From Armatimonadota bacterium (GTDB lineage: Bacteria; Armatimonadota; UBA10988), in NCBI GenBank assembly GCA_016183835.1, contig JACPDV010000227.1:1-5087 (forward strand): DNA of 5,087 bases, written 5' to 3'. Shown in pieces: positions 1 through 5,087 of this stretch. The notes beneath the pieces are model-generated. The model ran no database searches, was not told the DNA's origin, and worked only from the letters and a program-made list of their open reading frames with translations. The translations under genes and the position numbers were made by a program. Each line of letters starts with the position of its first letter. Position 1 is the stretch's first letter.

Positions 1-2
1 AC

Positions 3-998
3 GCATCACTCCGCGAAGAAGCCCCGCCCTACCTGGTGATCTCCCGCGGCGAGGCCGCGGGGCCGTACCAGGCGTTTCCCGACGTCTGCCGCGCCGCTGA
101 CGGCGACCTGCTGGCGGTGTTCTACGCCGGCTACGGGCACGTCTCGATGCCGACGGCCGCGTGGCCCAAAGGCGGGCGGATCTGCCTTGTCCGCTCGGCC
201 GACGAGGGCCGCCACTGGACGACGCCGGTGGTCCTCTACGACGACGGTGACGACAACCGCGACCCGCACATCGCCCAGCTCAGCGACGGCACGCTGATCT
301 GCTCGTTCTTCTCGCTCTACACGCTCGACGGCAAGTGGGCCGGGCGCGGCGTGCAGATGGTGCGCTCGACCGACGGCGGCCGGACCTGGAACACCACGGC
401 GCAGGCGGTGGCCCCAGGCTGGTATGTCTCCGCACCGGTGCGCGAGCTGCCCGACGGCACGTTGATCCTGGGGGTCTACACCGAGGCGCCCGGCGGCGCC
501 GCCTACGGCGGCGTGATCCGCTCGACCGACCGCGGCCGCACCTGGTCGGAGCCGATTCCCATCGGCCAGGAAGCCAACCTGCCGCTGGACGCCGAAACCG
601 ACGTGATCCGGCTCCAGGACGGGACCCTCTTCGCCGCCCTGCGGAGCAGCCGGGTGAACCTGCACGTCGCCACCAGCGCCGACAACGGTCTGAGCTGGAC
701 GCCGGTCAGGGACGTCGGGTTCCCGGGCCACGCCCCGCACCTCTACCGGCTGTCCGACGGCACCATCCTGCTGAGCCACCGCCTGCCGGCCACGGCGCTG
801 CACGTCAGCCGCGACGAAGGGGTGACTTGGCAGGGGCCGTACGCCGTGGACACGGTCGGTGGGGCGTACCCGTCCACCGTCGAGTTGACCGACCACACCG
901 TCCTGTGCGTCTACTACGAAGAGGGCGAGGGCAGCGCCGTGCGCGCGCTGCGGCTCCGGGTCACGGACTCGGGGATCGTCCCGCTCCCGCTCCGCTGA
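3..998 (+). CDS. Sialidase-like BNR/Asp-box beta-propeller protein, 5'-partial
   Basis: This is the C-terminal 331 residues of a probable six-bladed beta-propeller of the sialidase (BNR_2) superfamily, which usually acts on glycans. Five Asp-boxes (S-x-D-x-G-x-x-W) are visible at 195-218 (SADEGRHW), 366-389 (STDGGRTW), 522-545 (STDRGRTW), 675-698 (SADNGLSW) and 807-830 (SRDEGVTW). They are spaced 132-171 bases apart, about one per blade. The frame is open to the window edge. A GTG at 36 could be read as a start, but the residues before it (PPYLVI) look like a propeller strand, so the true start is probably upstream. A Y-E pair near the C-terminus (VYYEEGEG) resembles the sialidase Tyr/Glu region. 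The usual FRIP arginine site reads QAFP, so sialic acid hydrolysis is doubtful. It could be another glycoside hydrolase or a binding propeller. The fold is secure; the substrate is unknown. Confidence 0.85.
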   Translation, partial: ASLREEAPPYLVISRGEAAGPYQAFPDVCRAADGDLLAVFYAGYGHVSMPTAAWPKGGRICLVRSADEGRHWTTPVVLYDDGDDNRDPHIAQLSDGTLICSFFSLYTLDGKWAGRGVQMVRSTDGGRTWNTTAQAVAPGWYVSAPVRELPDGTLILGVYTEAPGGAAYGGVIRSTDRGRTWSEPIPIGQEANLPLDAETDVIRLQDGTLFAALRSSRVNLHVATSADNGLSWTPVRDVGFPGHAPHLYRLSDGTILLSHRLPATALHVSRDEGVTWQGPYAVDTVGGAYPSTVELTDHTVLCVYYEEGEGSAVRALRLRVTDSGIVPLPLR

Positions 999-1047
999 TG
1001 GGGCCGCAAACCCGCTCCTGAACGGGATTCGGCTGTGCCGGCGGCGA

Positions 1048-1076
1048 TTGACAGGTGGGCCGCGGCGGAGCATACT
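1048..1076 (+). promoter_or_regulatory. Sigma70-type promoter for the protease operon
   Basis: A perfect -35 hexamer TTGACA (1048-1053) is followed by a 17-base spacer and a -10-like hexamer CATACT (1071-1076, 4 of 6 matches to TATAAT). Transcription would start near 1083, giving a leader of about 43 bases before the ATG at 1126. It lies in the only sizeable gap of the window (999-1125), upstream of three closely packed genes. No operator or riboswitch fold is evident in the leader. This is a prediction by motif only; in DNA this GC-rich a perfect -35 at ideal spacing is notable. Confidence 0.6.
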
Positions 1077-1115
1077 GTGCGGATCGGCAACAGGGGCTGG
1101 AGCCGGCGGCGGCAC

Positions 1116-1120
1116 GGAGA
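1116..1120 (+). promoter_or_regulatory. Ribosome binding site of the S41 protease gene
   Basis: GGAGA sits 5 bases before the ATG at 1126. It supports that ATG over the in-frame TTG at 1048, which overlaps the -35 hexamer and would add 26 residues of low-complexity Gly/Ala/Arg sequence ahead of the membrane anchor. Confidence 0.65.
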
Positions 1121-1125
1121 CGCGG

Positions 1126-2535
1126 ATGGCTGAGTCGGAGCAGCGGGCGCAGAAGTCCTTCCCCCGCACGCATGCCTTTGTGATCGCGGCGGCGGCGTGC
1201 TTCGGGTTCATGATGTTCGTGATGGGGACGGAGTACGGCCGGCGCGGACCATCCGGCGGGCCGGCGCACCGGCTCCCCGCCTACCGTGGCGACTCGCTCT
1301 TCAGCGCTCTCACGCAGCCGCTCGGCCGCGTCGGCAGCCTCGACCCCGACCCCCTCGAGTCGTTCATGGAGGTCTACGAGCAGCTCAAGAGCAAGTACCT
1401 CGAGGAGATCACCGAAGCCGACAAGAAGAAGCTCAGCTACGGCGCGGTGCGCGGCATGCTGCGCGAGCTGGGCGACCCCTACACCCGGTTCATGGCTCCC
1501 GACGATTTCAGCGGCTTCCGGGAGGAGAACACCGGGCACTTCAAGGGCATCGGCGCCGTGCTCGGCGTCGACCAGCGCACCAACAAGATCCAGGTGATCC
1601 AGGTCTTCCGGGACAATCCCGCCGAGCGCGCCGGGCTCAGGGCGGGCGACTACATCCTGGCCATCAACAATGAGAAGACCGACGACCTGAGCCTCGACGT
1701 GGCGGTGGACAGGATCCGTGGCCCAGCCGACAGCAAGGTGAAGCTCACCATCGAGCGGCCGAGCGGCAAAGAGAAGACCCTCGACCCGGAGCTCGAGCGC
1801 CGGCTCGGGCACGATCCCAACGCTCCCCGCACCGACCCCGCGCCGGTCACCGGCAAAACGCAGGAGATCGAGATCACCCGCGCCGACGTGAGCATCCCCA
1901 TCGTCGAGAGCGACCCCATCGGCGACGGGCTGGGCTACGTCTCCCTGCGCATGTTCAATGAGCAGAGCTACACGCAGCTCCAGAAGGCGCTCGACGAGCT
2001 GCAGCGCAAGGGTGTCAAAGGCGTCGTGCTCGACCTCCGCGACGATCCCGGCGGCATGCTGGAGGAGTGCGTCAAGGTCGTCAGCCTGTTCGTCTCGGAG
2101 GGCGCAGTGGTGCACGTGCAGGAGCGCGGCAAGGCGCCCGAGACGCTGAGCGTCATCTCGCAGTACACGCGCGTGCCCAAGCTGCCGCTGGTGGTGCTCG
2201 TCAACCACTGGAGCGCCTCGGCCTCCGAGATCCTGGCCGGCGCGCTGCAGGACCACAAGCGGGCCAAGATCGTCGGCGACACCACCTACGGCAAGGGCCT
2301 GGTGCAGACGGTGGTGCCGCTCAGCGACAACAGCGCCGTGGCCATCACCACCGCCAAGTACCTCACCCCGGACAAGCGCGACATCAACAAGAAGGGCATC
2401 GAGCCCGACATCAAGGTGGACTTCGGACTCAACGAGGAGCAGACGCGGACCGCCATGGCCAGCGGCAAGCCGGCCTGGGAATGGGATCCGCAGCTCATGC
2501 GAGCCATCGACGTGCTCAAAGCTCAGTTGCACTAG
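1126..2535 (+). CDS. Membrane-anchored S41 C-terminal processing peptidase (CtpA/Prc-like)
   Basis: This 469-residue serine protease of family S41A cleaves near the C-termini of envelope proteins. Residues 16-34 form a hydrophobic signal anchor after a short basic N-terminus, which would place the protease outside the cytoplasmic membrane. A helical N-domain follows (about 75-135, with DPYTRFM at 117-123), then a PDZ domain (about 136-211, with GLRAGD). An extra Pro/Asp-rich segment lies at about 219-246, and the S41 core at about 268-452. The core carries D303-L-R-D-D-P-G-G, the SASASEI motif with nucleophile S365, D376 in the LQD motif, and general base K390 in YGKG. The S365-D376-K390 spacing equals that of E. 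coli Prc (S430, D441, K455). No peptidoglycan-binding domain follows the core. The ATG was chosen for its GGAGA site. The next gene starts 13 bases later. Its natural substrate is unknown; the adjacent LysM protein is a candidate partner. Confidence 0.95.
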   Translation: MAESEQRAQKSFPRTHAFVIAAAACFGFMMFVMGTEYGRRGPSGGPAHRLPAYRGDSLFSALTQPLGRVGSLDPDPLESFMEVYEQLKSKYLEEITEADKKKLSYGAVRGMLRELGDPYTRFMAPDDFSGFREENTGHFKGIGAVLGVDQRTNKIQVIQVFRDNPAERAGLRAGDYILAINNEKTDDLSLDVAVDRIRGPADSKVKLTIERPSGKEKTLDPELERRLGHDPNAPRTDPAPVTGKTQEIEITRADVSIPIVESDPIGDGLGYVSLRMFNEQSYTQLQKALDELQRKGVKGVVLDLRDDPGGMLEECVKVVSLFVSEGAVVHVQERGKAPETLSVISQYTRVPKLPLVVLVNHWSASASEILAGALQDHKRAKIVGDTTYGKGLVQTVVPLSDNSAVAITTAKYLTPDKRDINKKGIEPDIKVDFGLNEEQTRTAMASGKPAWEWDPQLMRAIDVLKAQLH

Positions 2536-2548
2536 CCGATCGCCGGAC

Positions 2549-3577
2549 ATGGCCGCACCTGCCGACAGTCCGGAGATGCTCAGCCTGCAGGCCGGCCTGC
2601 GGCAGGTGGAGCGGCAGCGCTCCATGCTCATCGCCGTCGCCCTCCTGGCGGTCGCGATGGCGCTGGTCGACCGTGTCGGCGACCGCGTCTGGGCCATTGC
2701 CATCAAGGACGCCAGGAGCGGCTCGTTCGTCGAGCAGGCCTACGTGCCCCAGCGCGATCAGGCGATGCAGGTGCTCGGCGCATTGAAGCAGCAGGCGTGC
2801 ACCAACCATCCCTTCTACCGCGCGGCGCCGCAGCTCTTCGACGAGGCCCGGCCCGACTTCGACGAGCCGGTGGTGGTGCGCCGGGTGCGCCGGGTCACGC
2901 CGCTCACGGCGGCCACCGGCGCGCTCGACCTGCCCCTCCGCACCGCCGTGGACGCGCTCGCCCGGCTGGTCAAGGTGGACCTCGACGCCTACGCCGTGCT
3001 CGACGTGAGGCCCGGCGGGCAGAAACGCCGGCTGGTCTCGCTGCCCAACCTGACCCTCGCCAAACAGGCCACGGACACCCGGCTCAATAACGTCACCCGG
3101 CAGGTGGAGGAGCAGCTCCGCGGCACGGGAGGGCGGCTCACCGAGAAGCCGCGGTTCCTCGAAACCATCGAGATCGAGCGCCGCCGTGTGCCGGTGGACC
3201 AGGTCATGAGCGTGGACCAGGCGGTGGCTTACCTGACCTGCGGCGAGTTGCGCGACTCGTGGCACCTGGTGCAGACCGGCGAGACCGACCGACGGGGGCT
3301 GCAGCGGATCGCCGGGAAGTACGACGCCAAGGTCGCCGACCTCGAAGCCTGGAATCCCGGCCGCGATCTGTCCACCCTCAACGTCGGCGACAGGCTGATC
3401 GTCCGCCGGCCCGAGCCGCCGCTCACGGTCCTCACCGTGGAGCACCGCACCTACACCGAGGAGGTCGAGCGCGGCGGCCGCCCGGCGAAGCACCGCGTCA
3501 CCGTGGAGATCCGCCGCCACAACGGTGTGGAGCTCGAGGCGCTCCGCAAAGAGACCGAGCGGAAGCCGGTCACCTGA
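2549..3577 (+). CDS. Single-pass membrane protein with tandem repeat regions, LysM domain and G5-like tail
   Basis: This 342-residue protein is probably anchored by a short hydrophobic helix (about 26-40) with the rest outside. Two related regions follow, starting at W48 (WAIAIKD) and Y148 (YAVLDVR). Each ends in a P-x-F-x-E motif (102-106, 201-205), a charged hydrophobic strand and an A-V-x-x-L helix. Residues 239-285 match LysM, a peptidoglycan or chitin-binding module, with HLVQTGET, RIAGKYDAKVADLEAWNPG and LNVGDRLIV. Residues 292-342 resemble a shortened G5 domain (VTVEIRRHNGVELEA, ending KPVT). This order recalls Firmicutes cell-wall proteins that also carry M23 or 3D catalytic domains, but no enzyme domain is present here. 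A structural or wall-sensing role is therefore inferred. The ATG at 2549 has a weak ribosome site; an ATG at 2576 is an alternative. It follows the protease by 13 bases and precedes the Hsp70 gene by 4, suggesting translational coupling. Confidence 0.82.
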   Translation: MAAPADSPEMLSLQAGLRQVERQRSMLIAVALLAVAMALVDRVGDRVWAIAIKDARSGSFVEQAYVPQRDQAMQVLGALKQQACTNHPFYRAAPQLFDEARPDFDEPVVVRRVRRVTPLTAATGALDLPLRTAVDALARLVKVDLDAYAVLDVRPGGQKRRLVSLPNLTLAKQATDTRLNNVTRQVEEQLRGTGGRLTEKPRFLETIEIERRRVPVDQVMSVDQAVAYLTCGELRDSWHLVQTGETDRRGLQRIAGKYDAKVADLEAWNPGRDLSTLNVGDRLIVRRPEPPLTVLTVEHRTYTEEVERGGRPAKHRVTVEIRRHNGVELEALRKETERKPVT

Positions 3578-3581
3578 GATC

Positions 3582-5087
3582 ATGAGTCAGCGCGTCTTCG
3601 CCGTGGACCTGGGCAGCACCAACAGCGTCGTCGCCGCCGCCCGCGGCGACGACGCCGTCGAGGTGCTCGCGCTCGACGGCCTGACGCACACCGGCCACGG
3701 TGAGCACCCGCCGCTCGTGCCCTCGGTGCTGTATGTACGCGACGCCCGCACCGCCACGGTGGTGGTCGGCGACCAGGTGCGGCGGCAAGGGCTCGACCAG
3801 CGCGACGACCCGCGCTACATCCACGGCTTCAAGCGCCGCATCGCCGCCGAGATCCAGGGCCTGAACCCCGAGGTGGACGGCGTCGAGGTGACGCCCGAGC
3901 GCGCCGCCTGCTGGTTCCTTTCTACCGTGCTGGGGCAGGTGCCGGGGCTCGACCGCGACCAGGACGCCGTGGTCTTCACGGTGCCGGTGGGCAGCTTCCA
4001 GCGCTACCTGGCGTGGATCGAGTCGTTCTGGCCGGTGCGCCACTGGCAGGTGGTGGACGAGAGCACCGCCGCCGCGCTGGGCTACGGCGCCGCCGGGCCG
4101 GGCCGGCGCGTGCTCACCGTCGACCTCGGCGGAGGCACCCTCGACCTCTCGCTGGTGCGCCTGCCCGACCGGCTCGACGATCCCGGCCCCGCCCTCGCCG
4201 CCACGGTGATCGCCAAAGCCAGCCAGATCCTGGGTGGCGACGACATCGACGCGTGGCTGCTCGACCACGTGCTCGAGCGGCTGGCCGTCGAGCCAGAGGA
4301 GGCCCGGCCGCGCAGGCAGTCGCTCCTCGCCGCCGCCGAGCAGGCCAAGATCCGCCTCAGCACCGCGGCCTACACCACCTTCCACGGCCGGACCGGCCAG
4401 CGCGAGCTGGACCTGCCGCTGACCCGCGACGACCTCGAGGAGGTGCTCGCGCGGCACGACTTCCTCGCCCGCCTCCACGCGGCAATCGAGACGGTGATGC
4501 GGCAGGCCGAGCGCAAGGGGCTCGGGCGCGAGGCGGTGGAGCAGGTGCTGCTGGTGGGTGGCACGGGCCAGATCCCGGCGGTCCGGCGGGCGCTGCAGCA
4601 GGTCTTCGGCGCCGCTCGGGTGCTGGCGGGCGACCCCTTCACGGCGGCCGCGCGGGGCGCCACGGCGATGGCGCGCGGCCTGCAGGTGCGCGATTTCCTG
4701 TACCACAGCTACGCCGTGCGCGGCTGGAACCACGTTTCGCGGCGGCACGAGTACGATCTGGTGGTGCCCGCCCGCTCGCCCTACCCGTTCGAGCAGCCGG
4801 TGGTCCGCGAGTACGCCGCCTCGTCGCCCAACCAGACGGCGATGGAGGTGTTCATCGGCGAGATCGAGCACGGCGACCTGTCGCGGCCCGAGGTGGTGAT
4901 CGAGGACCAGCGGGTGCGGGTGGTCAACGCGCCGTCGGCCGTGCACCGCTATGCGCTGGTGGACGCCGACCGCGCGGTGCCGCTGAACAACGCCACGGTG
5001 GTGCGCCTCGACCCACCGGGGCATCCGGGGGTGAACCGGCTGCGGGTGACCTTCCATGTGGACGACCAGCGGCGGCTGCGGCTGACG
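3582..5087 (+). CDS. Hsp70-family ATPase with non-DnaK linker, 3'-partial
   Basis: I translated this frame by hand: 502 codons without a stop, running off the window end. The Hsp70 nucleotide-binding domain is complete. Phosphate loop 1 is D9-L-G-S-T-N-S; K84 in FKRRI matches DnaK K70; E160 in DESTAAALGYG matches DnaK E171. Phosphate loop 2 is D181-L-G-G-G-T-L-D, with T186 matching DnaK T199. GGDDID (218-223), E253-Q-A-K-I-R-L-S and the adenosine motif GGTGQIP (326-332) follow. ATP binding and hydrolysis are therefore expected, in the cytoplasm. After the ATPase core the DnaK linker (DVLLLD) is replaced by D371-FLYHSYAVR, as I recall from short Hsp70-family proteins of cyanobacteria and other bacteria. 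A beta-rich segment with NQTAMEVFIGEIE (417-429) follows, like a reduced substrate-binding domain. The missing C-terminus is probably short. This is not the housekeeping DnaK. The ATG lies 4 bases after the previous stop with only a weak ribosome site, so coupling is likely. Confidence 0.93.
   Translation, partial: MSQRVFAVDLGSTNSVVAAARGDDAVEVLALDGLTHTGHGEHPPLVPSVLYVRDARTATVVVGDQVRRQGLDQRDDPRYIHGFKRRIAAEIQGLNPEVDGVEVTPERAACWFLSTVLGQVPGLDRDQDAVVFTVPVGSFQRYLAWIESFWPVRHWQVVDESTAAALGYGAAGPGRRVLTVDLGGGTLDLSLVRLPDRLDDPGPALAATVIAKASQILGGDDIDAWLLDHVLERLAVEPEEARPRRQSLLAAAEQAKIRLSTAAYTTFHGRTGQRELDLPLTRDDLEEVLARHDFLARLHAAIETVMRQAERKGLGREAVEQVLLVGGTGQIPAVRRALQQVFGAARVLAGDPFTAAARGATAMARGLQVRDFLYHSYAVRGWNHVSRRHEYDLVVPARSPYPFEQPVVREYAASSPNQTAMEVFIGEIEHGDLSRPEVVIEDQRVRVVNAPSAVHRYALVDADRAVPLNNATVVRLDPPGHPGVNRLRVTFHVDDQRRLRLT

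Noticed and set aside
36..38. GTG as the true start of the sialidase-like gene
   Set aside because: The frame is open to the window edge, the preceding residues look like part of a propeller strand, and no ribosome binding site precedes it.
195..830. DNA-level direct repeats at the five Asp-box sites
   Set aside because: The similarity is at the protein-motif level, one per propeller blade. The DNA copies diverge, so this is not a separate repeat element.
1011..1026. Possible terminator hairpin after the sialidase-like gene (CCCG...CGGG)
   Set aside because: The stem has only 4 base pairs and no T-run follows. A second small hairpin at 1030-1040 (CGGC-TGT-GCCG) also lacks a T-run.
961..2706. 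Long minus-strand open frame (581 codons) across the protease gene
   Set aside because: It is antisense to a protease with intact motifs. Its translation is rich in low-complexity Arg/Ala/Gly/His/Val with no recognisable domain, as expected for shadow frames in GC-rich DNA.
2516..3583. Minus-strand open frame of 355 codons opposite the LysM gene
   Set aside because: The plus strand has LysM motifs and a membrane helix; the reverse frame shows neither motifs nor a ribosome binding site.
3570..5057. Minus-strand open frame of 495 codons opposite the Hsp70 gene
   Set aside because: The plus strand encodes a clear Hsp70 with all nucleotide-binding motifs. The minus frame has no recognisable domain and is His/Arg/Val-rich shadow sequence.

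Overview
The window is a GC-rich (about 70% by eye, not computed), densely coded stretch of bacterial chromosome. All recognisable genes lie on the + strand. All four use strongly G/C-ending codons, so nothing suggests a foreign insert. The gene set is a sialidase-like Asp-box protein, an anchored S41 protease, a LysM protein with G5-like ends and a short, non-DnaK Hsp70. This would suit a GC-rich environmental lineage such as Armatimonadota, Planctomycetota or a relative, but no marker gene fixes the taxonomy. There is no rRNA, tRNA, mobile element, CRISPR array or stretch over 300 bases without a gene.

Layout. (1) Positions 3-998 hold the 3' part of a BNR/Asp-box beta-propeller protein whose start lies upstream of the window. 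(2) Positions 999-1125 form an intergenic gap with a convincing sigma70-type promoter: TTGACA at 1048-1053, a 17-base spacer, and CATACT at 1071-1076. A ribosome binding site follows at 1116-1120. (3) Positions 1126-2535 encode a membrane-anchored PDZ plus S41 C-terminal processing peptidase with an intact Ser/Lys dyad. (4) Positions 2549-3577 encode a single-pass membrane protein with two tandem related regions of 90-100 residues, a LysM domain and a G5-like tail. (5) Positions 3582-5087 encode an Hsp70-family ATPase that runs off the window end. Its linker is unlike that of DnaK.

How the genes may work together. The last three genes follow one promoter with gaps of 13 and 4 bases, so they probably form an operon. 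Two products look directed to the membrane or cell wall (protease and LysM protein); the third is a cytoplasmic chaperone-like ATPase. A link to envelope protein quality control or wall remodelling is a reasonable hypothesis, but it is inferred only from gene order. The sialidase-like gene lies upstream of the promoter and is probably a separate unit.

The large minus-strand open frames are consistent with GC-rich shadow frames. No clearly unprecedented system is visible. The least ordinary items are the Hsp70 variant, the duplicated LysM/G5-like protein with no enzyme domain, and their coupling to the protease.
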